Positions 32,446 through 40,872 of a stretch of DNA of 64,000 nucleotides are shown piece by piece (position 1 is the first letter of the stretch; each line of letters starts with the position of its first letter). This stretch comes from an uncultured Duncaniella sp. (GTDB lineage: Bacteria > Bacteroidota > Bacteroidia > Bacteroidales > Muribaculaceae). The stretch spans positions 8,224 to 72,223 of the forward strand of contig CAJUGS010000013.1 of NCBI GenBank assembly GCA_910586305.1, given 5' to 3'. The notes beneath the pieces are model-generated. The model made no database searches, was not told where the DNA came from, and was given only the letters and a program-made list of their open reading frames with translations. A program made the position numbers and the translations under genes.

Positions 32446-34611
32446 ATGAAAAGATATATAAAACTCTTCGCCCTACCGCTGATTGCCACTGCAGGAATAG
32501 CGACCACATCCTGCAACCTTGACGAGGTCAATCCGCACGCCGGCGACACGTCAATCAAGTCCTACGAAACATGGCTTGGACTACAGTCTTTCTGCTACTC
32601 CACCCTTAATGAGGAGCTATACACAGCTTCCGACTGGCTATTTGCCTCAGAGGCCGGTACAGACCTATGGAATGCAAAAGCAAACGGAAACGGATACCAG
32701 TCCGATTTCTACTACGAAAACTACGGCACCAACAACAACTCGACCAAGAAGCTCTGGCTACAGTGCTACTCTATGGTGACCAACTGTAACACCGTAATCA
32801 ACGAGGCTTCCAACTTCATGGGCAAGGATGCCAAGACAGTTGAACTCCTCGTAGCTGAGACAAAGACTCTCAGAGCCTTTTTCAACTTCCTGATTGTGTC
32901 AAACTTCGGGCCTGTCACTCTGAACCTCGAGAGCAGTTCGTCACTCACAGGCAACGTAGACCTCTATCCCACACGCACAAGCGAGAAGGTATTCTATGAA
33001 CAGATTGTCAAAGACCTCACCGAAGCGCTTCCCGTCCTCGGCGTAGAGCCATACCAGAACAACCGTGCCCGCGTGACAAAAAAGACAGTCATGGGTCTTC
33101 TTGCCCGTGTATATGCCCAGCGTGCAGGCCTCGGGTCTAAGTATGGTGATGCCGAGAAATACTGGAAACTTGCTGCAGAAACAGCCGAGGAACTCATTGA
33201 CAATGCCGGAGCATACGGTGCACACCTCTATACCGACATAGCCGATATGTGGTCGGATGCAAACAACCGCTCCAACCGTGAGGCACTGTTCACAGCTGTC
33301 GACGCTGATGCCAATTCCGAGGCTTGGGCCGCAGCTACAAAGCGCAACAAGCTCCTGGCTTACTCGGCCGGAGGATGCTACAAAGACCTCTTCAATCACG
33401 ACCCCAGCAACAAGAGCCAAAGCAACTATTACGGTCGAATGAACGCCCAGACATGGTCGCCCTCAAAATACCTTCTTTACTGCTTCAACCCCAAGTGGGA
33501 CCGTAGATGGGAGTACTCCTTTATATATGGATGGAGCGACTGGTCCATGGTGCAGCCAGGATGGCAGAAGTATTCGCAAGGACAGAAAACACTCACAGAA
33601 GAACTTGTGAGAAAGTATGGCATTGACCCATCTCACGTAGGAGAAACCATCAATCCATATGCCGATTGCAATGCGATCACATCCACATTCGCAGGCAATC
33701 AGTATCCTGCAAGCATCTGGCCAAAGGATTTTGTTTACAACGAACCGTCAAAGGATGAGTTCACCGATGCAAGCGGAAACTTAGACAAGGAGAAATATGA
33801 AAAGGCAGTTGCCGAGTACATCGAGACAGTCAAGGGAAGTCTCCTTCAGGTTGCAGCATCATCTTCTGAAATCAATCAGCCCGGCAAGTCTGGTTCCACA
33901 AAAACCTATGCCATCCCTTATCCTATCGATGTCAATGACACACGCTTCAACACAGTCTACGTCCACGAGCCACTGTCGGAAGCAGACAAGGCTAAATGTC
34001 GTTATTGTGTAGTTGTTCTCAGCGACTTGTTCGGCTCAAACGGTATGCCTTATGGCAACACAGCCAACGGCTCTGAAAACGGCAACTCGCCCAAAATCGG
34101 CAATGGCACCACCGATGCAGGTTCCAGCCCGTCTCTCCACAAATTCAACTGGTCTTATAACGGAGTCTTCTACGGCAGCAACCTGCAGGTGAAGACAGGC
34201 GATATGTATATAATGCGTATGGCCGAAATATATCTGATTGCAGCCGAGGCACGCCAGATGCTTGGCGAGGAAGGCAAAGCCGCCTCTCACCTCAATGTGC
34301 TCCGCAAACGTGCTGCACGTCCCGGAGCCAATGATAGCGAATGGAAGCTTTCTAAAGCCACTGAGGAAGATATCTTCGACGAGTATGCTCGCGAGCTCTG
34401 TGGAGAGTTCTCCAGATGGGCACTTCTTAAACGCCACAATGCGTTCGAAAGCCGTCTTGCAAAATACAATCCCAGAGCGGCAAAGTCATTCAAGCCTGCA
34501 TACTACAACAAGCCTGTTTCGGCCGACTTCCTGTCCACCATCCTTAATGACAAGGAATATGGCGACAACGGATATGGCGCCGGCTCGTCAGGCCTTGAAA
34601 ACATCGACTAA
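32446..34611 (+). CDS. SusD/RagB-family nutrient-binding lipoprotein
   Basis: A 721-aa surface lipoprotein (ATTSCNLDE; Cys23) directly after susC (22-bp gap), with TPR-like helical segments (LLVAETKTLRAFFNFLIVSN) and the C-terminal RagB/SusD region (MYIMRMAEIYLIAAEARQML, then LNVLRKRAARPGA and FDEYARELCGEF). It forms the hinged lid of the SusCD importer. It is long for the family (commonly 500-650 aa). No glycoside hydrolase, sulfatase or regulator gene lies nearby, so the substrate cannot be predicted. A strong terminator follows, separating it from the thiamine operon. Confidence 0.93.
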   Translation: MKRYIKLFALPLIATAGIATTSCNLDEVNPHAGDTSIKSYETWLGLQSFCYSTLNEELYTASDWLFASEAGTDLWNAKANGNGYQSDFYYENYGTNNNSTKKLWLQCYSMVTNCNTVINEASNFMGKDAKTVELLVAETKTLRAFFNFLIVSNFGPVTLNLESSSSLTGNVDLYPTRTSEKVFYEQIVKDLTEALPVLGVEPYQNNRARVTKKTVMGLLARVYAQRAGLGSKYGDAEKYWKLAAETAEELIDNAGAYGAHLYTDIADMWSDANNRSNREALFTAVDADANSEAWAAATKRNKLLAYSAGGCYKDLFNHDPSNKSQSNYYGRMNAQTWSPSKYLLYCFNPKWDRRWEYSFIYGWSDWSMVQPGWQKYSQGQKTLTEELVRKYGIDPSHVGETINPYADCNAITSTFAGNQYPASIWPKDFVYNEPSKDEFTDASGNLDKEKYEKAVAEYIETVKGSLLQVAASSSEINQPGKSGSTKTYAIPYPIDVNDTRFNTVYVHEPLSEADKAKCRYCVVVLSDLFGSNGMPYGNTANGSENGNSPKIGNGTTDAGSSPSLHKFNWSYNGVFYGSNLQVKTGDMYIMRMAEIYLIAAEARQMLGEEGKAASHLNVLRKRAARPGANDSEWKLSKATEEDIFDEYARELCGEFSRWALLKRHNAFESRLAKYNPRAAKSFKPAYYNKPVSADFLSTILNDKEYGDNGYGAGSSGLENID

Positions 34612-34645
34612 ATGATTAATTGATTACCGTTTCTTATCTAAGAAT

Positions 34646-34690
34646 AAGCCACACTTTCTTCGTGACGAAGAGAGTGTGGCTTACTTTTTT
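34646..34690 (+). terminator. Terminator of the SusC/SusD operon
   Basis: A 17-bp stem with one mismatch (34646-34662 with 34666-34682), 3-nt TGA loop, followed by ACTTTTTT. Confidence 0.88.
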
Positions 34691-34710
34691 CGGCTGCTCT
34701 CGATTTTTTA

Positions 34711-34742
34711 TTTGTCACTTCGGGGAGGATTAGTTATCTTTG
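34711..34742 (+). promoter_or_regulatory. Promoter of the thiamine operon
   Basis: TTTG (34711-34714), 20 nt, then TATCTTTG (34735-34742). The start near 34749 puts the riboswitch at the very 5' end of the message. Confidence 0.75.
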
Positions 34743-34749
34743 CGGTGAC

Positions 34750-34840
34750 AAAGGGGTGCGGCCAGCCACCACCGGGTGCCCGAGCCGCTGAGATGATACC
34801 CTAAGAACCTGATGCGGTTAGTACCGCCGAAGGGATTGCT
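34750..34840 (+). promoter_or_regulatory. TPP riboswitch (THI element)
   Basis: The conserved blocks occur in order: GGGGTGCGGCC near 34753, CTGAGATGATACCC at 34788-34801, ACCTGATGCGGTTAGTACCG near 34807, CGAAGGGA at 34828-34835. It binds thiamine pyrophosphate and reduces expression of the thi genes downstream. No long terminator hairpin is obvious before the thiD ATG at 34919, so control may act on translation. Confidence 0.95.
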
Positions 34841-34918
34841 CAAATGTATTGTGGCCGTAATGGCGCATACCCCCTCTTGTCGCGAACAGTAAAACATTAC
34901 CCCATCCTTAATTACGCG

Positions 34919-35743
34919 ATGAGACAATATTTCCCCGTTCTATCCATAGCCGGCTCCGACTGTTCGGGAGGCGCAGGAATACAGGCTGACATAAAGACCA
35001 TGTCGGCCCTCGGTTGCTATGCAATGAGCGCCATCACAAGCATAACGGCACAGAACACCACCGGAGTACGATCAATCCAGCCAATCAGCCCGTCTATTGT
35101 GGCCGATCAGATTGACATGGTATTCTCCGACATTCCACCAATGGCTGTCAAGACCGGTATGTTATGTGACGCCAACGTAGCTGCTGCCGTAGCAGACCGT
35201 CTACGCCACTATGCTCCGCAACACCTGGTTGTCGATCCCGTCATGATGTCGACCTCCGGTTCACATCTGCTTACTCCCGAAGCGATAGAGACTGTGGTCT
35301 CAGAAATTTTTCCTCTCGCTTCAATAGTCACTCCAAACAAGATGGAAGCCAAGACTCTCACCGACTCGGATAACCCGACTGTGCAGGTAAAAAAACTACG
35401 CGATATGGGATGCCGTGCAATTCTATTGAAGGGGGGAGACTCAGACAACACAGACTTCAAGACCGATCTTCTGTATATCGAAGGAAGTGACGAACCGATT
35501 GAACTCAGAGCTGATGCCGTGGCAACAAACAATACCCACGGCACAGGGTGTACTCTCTCGTCGGCGATAGCATCATATCTTGCCCTTGGCAATGACATGG
35601 TGACAGCCGTGAGACTCGGGAAATTATATGTGACACGCGCGCTCGAAGCCGGAGCATTCATCACCACAGGGCGTGGACACGGACCTGTCAACCATTTCTT
35701 TTCACCGCGACGTCAGAAAAACTTTAATCCAAACAGAATATGA
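34919..35743 (+). CDS. thiD: Hydroxymethylpyrimidine / phosphomethylpyrimidine kinase
   Basis: ThiD phosphorylates HMP and HMP-P to HMP-PP for thiamine synthesis. The product is 274 aa from the ATG at 34919, which begins directly with the conserved VLSIAGSDCSGGAGIQADIK segment. The upstream extension to 34844 overlaps the riboswitch region and is unlikely. The GTGCTLSSAIAS anion-hole motif near residue 213 and DPVMMSTSG near 106 are typical of the ribokinase fold. It is the first gene after the TPP riboswitch and overlaps thiS by 4 bp. Confidence 0.93.
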   Translation: MRQYFPVLSIAGSDCSGGAGIQADIKTMSALGCYAMSAITSITAQNTTGVRSIQPISPSIVADQIDMVFSDIPPMAVKTGMLCDANVAAAVADRLRHYAPQHLVVDPVMMSTSGSHLLTPEAIETVVSEIFPLASIVTPNKMEAKTLTDSDNPTVQVKKLRDMGCRAILLKGGDSDNTDFKTDLLYIEGSDEPIELRADAVATNNTHGTGCTLSSAIASYLALGNDMVTAVRLGKLYVTRALEAGAFITTGRGHGPVNHFFSPRRQKNFNPNRI

Positions 35744-35940
35744 ATGTTACAATCAACGATGTCTCTATCGTCATCCCCGATGGTTCAACACTGGCCGACG
35801 CTCTCGCGACAAAAGAAATAAAATCAGGAGGTATAGCCACAGCCGTCAACGGAACCGTGATAGCAGCATCAAGCCGAGCCACACACATCCTTGCCGAAGG
35901 AGACAAAATAGTAATTATCAAAGCCTTCTACGGTGGTTGA
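35740..35940 (+). CDS. thiS: Sulfur carrier protein ThiS
   Basis: A 66-aa ubiquitin-like sulfur carrier with the required C-terminal Gly-Gly (KAFYGG). It carries the thiocarboxylate that ThiG uses for the thiazole ring. It starts in an ATGA overlap with thiD and ends 8 bp into the next gene. The adenylating partner ThiF is not encoded in this cluster. Confidence 0.93.
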   Translation: MNVTINDVSIVIPDGSTLADALATKEIKSGGIATAVNGTVIAASSRATHILAEGDKIVIIKAFYGG

Positions 35941-36520
35941 CACATTCATCCAGACAGGACTTGATATAATTGTTTTCACTCCTGAGAGTCCGATAGAGAA
36001 CGAATCGCTTAAAATCATGGCCTTACTCCAATCCGGAATAAGCCGTGTGCATCTACGTCATCCGTCTGTTTCCGACAACGATATAAGAGCAATTCTCGAC
36101 AACGTGGACAAAATGTATTATCCACTCATATCTCTTCACGACCACTTCAGTCTCACCAAGACATATCCTGTGGGCGGACTACATCTCAACAGACGCAATC
36201 CGGTTCCACCACATGGTTATACCGGATGTCTTAGCCAATCATGCCACACAATAGATGAAGTGAAGCAATCGTCCGGAATGGACTATGTGACCCTTAGTCC
36301 GATTTTCGACAGCATATCCAAACCCGGCTACCGCTCTTCATTCAGACCAGCCGATCTTGAAAAGCTCACGGCCTCTCCGGTTCCGGTCTACGCACTTGGC
36401 GGGGTAACGTCCGAAAATATCGAAAGCCTTCGCCACTATAACTTTGCCGGAGCCGCACTTCTCGGAGCGATTGACTGGAATAGAATATCAATAGAACTCA
36501 AAACCGATATAAAATGTTAA
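35933..36520 (+). CDS. TenI/ThiE-like protein
   Basis: The 195-aa TIM-barrel protein belongs to the thiamine phosphate synthase/TenI superfamily: HLRHPSVSDNDIRAIL, HDHFSLTKTYPVGGLHLNRR, DYVTLSPIFDSISKPGYRSS and VYALGGVTSENI. The phosphate-binding and substrate loops differ from the true ThiE encoded next, and the SPIFDSISKPGY stretch is closer to TenI thiazole tautomerases. A role in thiazole phosphate isomerisation is therefore likely, by inference. The only start compatible with the N-terminus is a GTG overlapping thiS by 8 bp; the end overlaps thiE by 7 bp. Confidence 0.75.
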   Translation: MVDTFIQTGLDIIVFTPESPIENESLKIMALLQSGISRVHLRHPSVSDNDIRAILDNVDKMYYPLISLHDHFSLTKTYPVGGLHLNRRNPVPPHGYTGCLSQSCHTIDEVKQSSGMDYVTLSPIFDSISKPGYRSSFRPADLEKLTASPVPVYALGGVTSENIESLRHYNFAGAALLGAIDWNRISIELKTDIKC

Positions 36521-37143
36521 TATTCATCACTCATCCTTCTTCCCGCTACAGCATTGCGGAAGAGGTGCAGATGGTACTTGAGGGAGGATGCAAATGGATC
36601 CAGCTCCGTCTCAAAGATGCCACCGACGAGGAATTTCGCGCCACTGCGCTTGAAATCATACCCATGTGCCAGGAAAACGAGGCATTTCTTGTGTTTGACG
36701 ACCGCGTGGAACTTGCCATGGAAATGAGTGTACACGGCGTACACCTCGGGAAAAACGACATGAACCCTCTTCAAGCCCGCGAAACAATGGGAGCTGAAGC
36801 TATCATTGGTGTCACTGCTAATACAGCAGAGGACATACTCCGCTTCAACGGATGGGATGTGGATTACGTCGGTCTTGGACCATACAGATTCACAACCACA
36901 AAGGAGAAACTCTCACCGGTGCTCGGTATAGACGGTTATCAAAAAATTGTCAGCAAGGTACGCGAGGCCGATATGCTCCTTCCCATAGTTGCAATCGGAG
37001 GAATCACAATCGACGACATTCCGGCCTTGATGAAGACCGGAATCAACGGTGTAGCCATGAGCGGAGCAATAATCAATGCCGACGACCCTGTGGAATATAC
37101 CCGCAAAGTCATCGAATCACTCAACGAAAATAAGCCAAAATAA
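36514..37143 (+). CDS. thiE: Thiamine phosphate synthase
   Basis: ThiE couples HMP-PP with thiazole phosphate to give thiamine phosphate. The 209-aa protein has WIQLRLKDATDEEFRATA, FDDRVELAMEMSVHGVHLGK, DYVGLGPYRFTTTKEKLSPV and the phosphate loop VAIGGITIDDIPALMKTGIN with VAMSGAI. All canonical ThiE segments are present. It overlaps the TenI-like gene and is followed 5 bp later by thiG. Confidence 0.92.
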   Translation: MLIFITHPSSRYSIAEEVQMVLEGGCKWIQLRLKDATDEEFRATALEIIPMCQENEAFLVFDDRVELAMEMSVHGVHLGKNDMNPLQARETMGAEAIIGVTANTAEDILRFNGWDVDYVGLGPYRFTTTKEKLSPVLGIDGYQKIVSKVREADMLLPIVAIGGITIDDIPALMKTGINGVAMSGAIINADDPVEYTRKVIESLNENKPK

Positions 37144-37148
37144 CAGGT

Positions 37149-37925
37149 ATGTCAGATATTCTCACCATCGGAGGGAAGGAATTCACCTCCCGCCTGTTCG
37201 TCGGAACAGGGAAATACTCCTCCAACCGCATGATGCTCGATTCCATCCTTGCATCGGGTTCTCAAATGATTACCGTGGCCATGAAGAGGATCGATATGGA
37301 GCACGAGGAGGAGGACGATATGCTCGCTCACATCAACCGTGACCACGTGCAATTTCTTCCAAACACCTCGGGAGTGCGCAATGCCGAAGAAGCTGTGCTC
37401 GCCGCCAACCTCGCACGAGATTGCTTTGGCACGAACTTCATCAAGCTCGAAATTCATCCTGACCCAAAATACCTTCTGCCGGATCCGGTAGAGACACTCA
37501 AAGCGACTGAGGTTCTTGCAAAACAAGGATTCATAGTACTTCCCTACATCCAGGCCGACCCTGTATTGTGCAAGCGACTTGAAGAAGTTGGTACTGCAGC
37601 CGTGATGCCTCTCGGCGCACCCATCGGAACCAATAAGGGACTTAAGACTCGCGATCTGCTTGAAATCATCATTGCCGAGAGCCGTGTGCCGGTAGTAATC
37701 GACGCAGGCCTTGGCGCACCGTCTCATGCAGCCGACGCAATGGAGATAGGTGCCGACGCAGTACTCGTCAACACTGCCATAGCCGTGTCTGGCGACCCCG
37801 TAGAAATGGCTGTGGCTTTCCGTCTCGCAGTCGAGGCCGGACGTAAGGCCTATCTCGCCGGACTTGGCACCGTATCATCATCAGCCAGCGCCACAAGCCC
37901 TCTCACCTCGTTCCTCGACCTGTAA
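37149..37925 (+). CDS. thiG: Thiazole synthase
   Basis: ThiG builds the thiazole phosphate ring from deoxyxylulose-phosphate, dehydroglycine and ThiS thiocarboxylate. The 258-aa barrel begins LTIGGKEFTSRLFVGTGKYS and contains the Schiff-base Lys segment FIKLEIHPDPKYLLPD, then PLGAPIGTNKGL and the C-terminal VIDAGLGAPSHAADAMEIGA. Its dehydroglycine source is ThiH (anaerobic route), encoded at the end of the operon. Confidence 0.96.
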   Translation: MSDILTIGGKEFTSRLFVGTGKYSSNRMMLDSILASGSQMITVAMKRIDMEHEEEDDMLAHINRDHVQFLPNTSGVRNAEEAVLAANLARDCFGTNFIKLEIHPDPKYLLPDPVETLKATEVLAKQGFIVLPYIQADPVLCKRLEEVGTAAVMPLGAPIGTNKGLKTRDLLEIIIAESRVPVVIDAGLGAPSHAADAMEIGADAVLVNTAIAVSGDPVEMAVAFRLAVEAGRKAYLAGLGTVSSSASATSPLTSFLDL

Positions 37926-37940
37926 AAAACCGATAAAACT

Positions 37941-39644
37941 ATGACAATAGAAAATATAGACGTCAATTCCTATCCCTCGTCAGAAAAAGTATACATTGAC
38001 GGTACCATCCATCCTATCCGCGTGGCCATGCGCCGCGTCAATCTCACCCCCACCGTCAAGGAAGTCAACGGAGAAAGACTTGTGAGAGAAAATGCTCCGG
38101 TATATGTATATGACACAAGCGGCGTATACACAGACCCGAACGTCGCCATAGACATCAACACCGGACTTCCACGCATACGCGAAGAGTGGATTTCACGACG
38201 TGACGACCTCGTGAAACTTCCTGCAATCACGTCGGAATACGGACGAATGCGTGAAGCCGATCCCTCTCTTGACCAGATACGCTTTGCGCGTCGCTATGCC
38301 CCGCGCCGTGCAGCCGACGGGAAAGAAATAACACAGATGGCACTTGCCCGACGCGGTATCATAACCCCTGAAATGGAGTATGTCGCTATCCGCGAGAATA
38401 ACAATGCACAGGCTCTCGGTATCAGCACTCACATAACACCGGAATTCGTGCGCGACGAAATTGCGGCAGGCCGTGCCGTACTTCCCGCCAACATCAACCA
38501 CCCCGAGGCCGAGCCAATGATAATTGGGCGCAACTTCCTGGTGAAACTTAACACCAATATCGGCAACTCGGCCCTGTCTTCCGGCATCGAGGAAGAGGTG
38601 AGCAAGGCAGTGTGGAGCTGCTACTGGGGAGGCGACACTCTCATGGACCTCTCGACCGGTGACAATATCCATGAAACCCGCGAATGGATTATCCGCAACT
38701 GCCCTGTCCCCGTAGGTACCGTTCCTGTGTACCAGGCGCTTGAGAAAGTTAACGGAAAAGTGGAGGATCTCACATGGGAAATCTATCGCGACACTCTCAT
38801 AGAGCAAGCTGAACAGGGAGTCGACTATTTCACCATCCATGCCGGAGCACTTCGTGCCCACGCCGACATGGTGCAGGAACGTCTGACCGGCATAGTCTCT
38901 CGTGGCGGTTCGATCATGACTCGCTGGGCCGTGATACACAACCAGGAGAACTTCCTATACACACATTTCGATGAAATATGCGAAATTCTCGCTGCCTACG
39001 ACGTGGCCGTATCGCTTGGTGACGGTCTGCGCCCCGGCTCCATACACGATGCCAACGACCGCTCGCAATTTCTTGAACTCGACGTACTCGGCGAACTCAC
39101 AGAGATTGCCTGGAAGCATAATGTGCAGGTGCTCATAGAAGGTCCCGGCCATGTGCCCATGCACAAGATTCGCGAGAATATGGACCGTCAGATTGAGAAA
39201 TGTCATGAAGCTCCGTTCTATACACTTGGACCTCTCACCACTGACATCGCACCTGGTTATGACCATATAACATCAGCCATAGGTGCCGCACAGATAGCAT
39301 GGATGGGCACGGCTATGATATGCTACGTGACACCCAAGGAACATCTCGCTCTTCCCAACCTCGAGGATGTGCGGAATGGAGTGATAACCTACAAGATAGC
39401 CGCACACGCTGCCGACCTTGCAAAGGGACATCCAGGCGCCCAGGTACGCGACGACGCCATGAGCAAAGCCCGATTTGAATTTAGATGGAAAGACCAATTC
39501 AATCTGTCGCTCGACCCGGCCCGTGCACGTCAGTATTATGTGGAAAGCCATAAGGAAGATGATCGCTTCTGCACCATGTGCGGGCCTAACTTCTGCGCCA
39601 TGCGCATCACATCGCAGCTTGTGGAGGACTGCGCCAAAAACTAA
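37941..39644 (+). CDS. thiC: Phosphomethylpyrimidine synthase
   Basis: ThiC is a radical-SAM-type enzyme that rearranges aminoimidazole ribotide to HMP-P. The 567-aa protein has the catalytic barrel (ALARRGIITPEMEYVAIREN, EVSKAVWSCYWGGDTLMDLS, DYFTIHAGALRAH, RGGSIMTRW, EGPGHVPMHKI) and the C-terminal cluster motif CTMCGPNFC that binds a 4Fe-4S cluster. The N-terminal domain is slightly shorter than in E. coli. It lies 15 bp after thiG, and thiH follows after 4 bp. Confidence 0.97.
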   Translation: MTIENIDVNSYPSSEKVYIDGTIHPIRVAMRRVNLTPTVKEVNGERLVRENAPVYVYDTSGVYTDPNVAIDINTGLPRIREEWISRRDDLVKLPAITSEYGRMREADPSLDQIRFARRYAPRRAADGKEITQMALARRGIITPEMEYVAIRENNNAQALGISTHITPEFVRDEIAAGRAVLPANINHPEAEPMIIGRNFLVKLNTNIGNSALSSGIEEEVSKAVWSCYWGGDTLMDLSTGDNIHETREWIIRNCPVPVGTVPVYQALEKVNGKVEDLTWEIYRDTLIEQAEQGVDYFTIHAGALRAHADMVQERLTGIVSRGGSIMTRWAVIHNQENFLYTHFDEICEILAAYDVAVSLGDGLRPGSIHDANDRSQFLELDVLGELTEIAWKHNVQVLIEGPGHVPMHKIRENMDRQIEKCHEAPFYTLGPLTTDIAPGYDHITSAIGAAQIAWMGTAMICYVTPKEHLALPNLEDVRNGVITYKIAAHAADLAKGHPGAQVRDDAMSKARFEFRWKDQFNLSLDPARARQYYVESHKEDDRFCTMCGPNFCAMRITSQLVEDCAKN

Positions 39645-39648
39645 GCGT

Positions 39649-40758
39649 ATGTTCTACGACGAGTTACAGAAATACTCCTGGGACGACACTACTCGCTTCA
39701 TCCAATCTCGCACTGCGCGCGATGTGGAAACGGCTCTGTCCAAAGAGCATCTTACAATCGTGGATTTCATGGCCCTCGTCTCTCCGGCCGCCGCCCCTTA
39801 TCTTGAACAGATGGCGCAACTCTCCCACAGATACACGCTCGAACGTTTCGGCAAAACAATCTCGATGTACATACCCATGTATGTCTCCAATGCCTGCACG
39901 AATTCCTGCGTATATTGCGGATTCAACCACAATAATCCTCTCGAACGTGTCACACTGACACTTGACCAGGTAAAAGCCGAATGCGAGGCAATCCGCAAAC
40001 TCGGACCGTTTGAGAATCTTCTCATTGTGTCGGGAGAATTCCCCACTCTCAACGGTGTAGACTATCTTGAAGAGGTGCTCCATGTATGTCGTCCGTATTT
40101 CAACAATCTCACTATCGAAGTTATGCCTATGAAAGAGGAGAGCTACTCGAGACTTGTCAAGAGCGGGCTCAACGGAGTGGTGTGCTTCCAAGAAACATAC
40201 CACCAGGCAAACTATAAGAACTACCATCCGCGAGGAATGAAGTCAATCTTCGAGTGGAGAGTCAACGGATTTGACCGTATGGGACGGGCCGGAGTACACA
40301 AAATAGGAATGGGTGTACTAATCGGGCTTGAAGACTGGCGCACCGATCTCACCATGATGGCGCGACATCTGCAATACCTGCGCAAAAATTACTGGAAGAC
40401 GCGTTACAGTGTCAACTTCCCGCGCCTGTGCCCTGCCGAAGGTGGCTACAAGCCACGGGTGGTGATGACTGACCGCGAACTTGCTCAAGTGACTTTCGCA
40501 TTCCGCATCTTTGACCACGACGTGGACATCTCTTACTCGACCCGTGAAGAACCAAGTTTTCGTGCCAACATGATGAAACTCGGTGTAACCTCTATGAGCG
40601 CAGGAAGTAAGACTGAACCGGGAGGATACTGTTCGACACCCGATGCACTCGAACAATTCCATGTATCCGACCCGCGCTCGCCACTCGCCGTGACAAATGA
40701 GATCCGAGCTCTCGGTTATGAAGCGGTGTGGAAGGATTGGGATAAAATCTTCGACTGA
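39649..40758 (+). CDS. thiH: 2-iminoacetate synthase
   Basis: ThiH is a radical-SAM enzyme that cleaves tyrosine to give dehydroglycine for ThiG. From the ATG at 39649 (4 bp after the thiC stop) the protein is 369 aa. The cluster motif CTNSCVYCGF (CxxxCxxC) is near residue 85, with FENLLIVSGEFP and the C-terminal MSAGSKTEPGGY. A longer frame extending back into thiC is excluded as overlap. It is the last gene before a strong terminator. Confidence 0.95.
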   Translation: MFYDELQKYSWDDTTRFIQSRTARDVETALSKEHLTIVDFMALVSPAAAPYLEQMAQLSHRYTLERFGKTISMYIPMYVSNACTNSCVYCGFNHNNPLERVTLTLDQVKAECEAIRKLGPFENLLIVSGEFPTLNGVDYLEEVLHVCRPYFNNLTIEVMPMKEESYSRLVKSGLNGVVCFQETYHQANYKNYHPRGMKSIFEWRVNGFDRMGRAGVHKIGMGVLIGLEDWRTDLTMMARHLQYLRKNYWKTRYSVNFPRLCPAEGGYKPRVVMTDRELAQVTFAFRIFDHDVDISYSTREEPSFRANMMKLGVTSMSAGSKTEPGGYCSTPDALEQFHVSDPRSPLAVTNEIRALGYEAVWKDWDKIFD

Positions 40759-40778
40759 CACACAATTCCCATACAGCT

Positions 40779-40826
40779 AAAAAATTGCCTTGCAGTCCGG
40801 AAGCAGACAGCAAGGCAATTTTTTTT
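40779..40826 (+). terminator. Terminator of the thiamine operon
   Basis: A 14-bp stem AAAAATTGCCTTGC / GCAAGGCAATTTTT with a 16-nt loop and a run of eight T. Confidence 0.9.
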
Positions 40827-40872
40827 CACCCACACCGTTATATAAAGGTATAAACCTTAGCACAGCGACAAT

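Noticed and set aside
38193..38939. A 248-aa minus-strand frame opposite thiC
   Set aside because: Fully inside thiC, whose motifs are unambiguous; the antisense translation has no family features.
39475..39648. Long thiH frame extending into thiC
   Set aside because: The extension reads through conserved thiC codons in another frame; the ATG at 39649 starts the known ThiH N-terminus.
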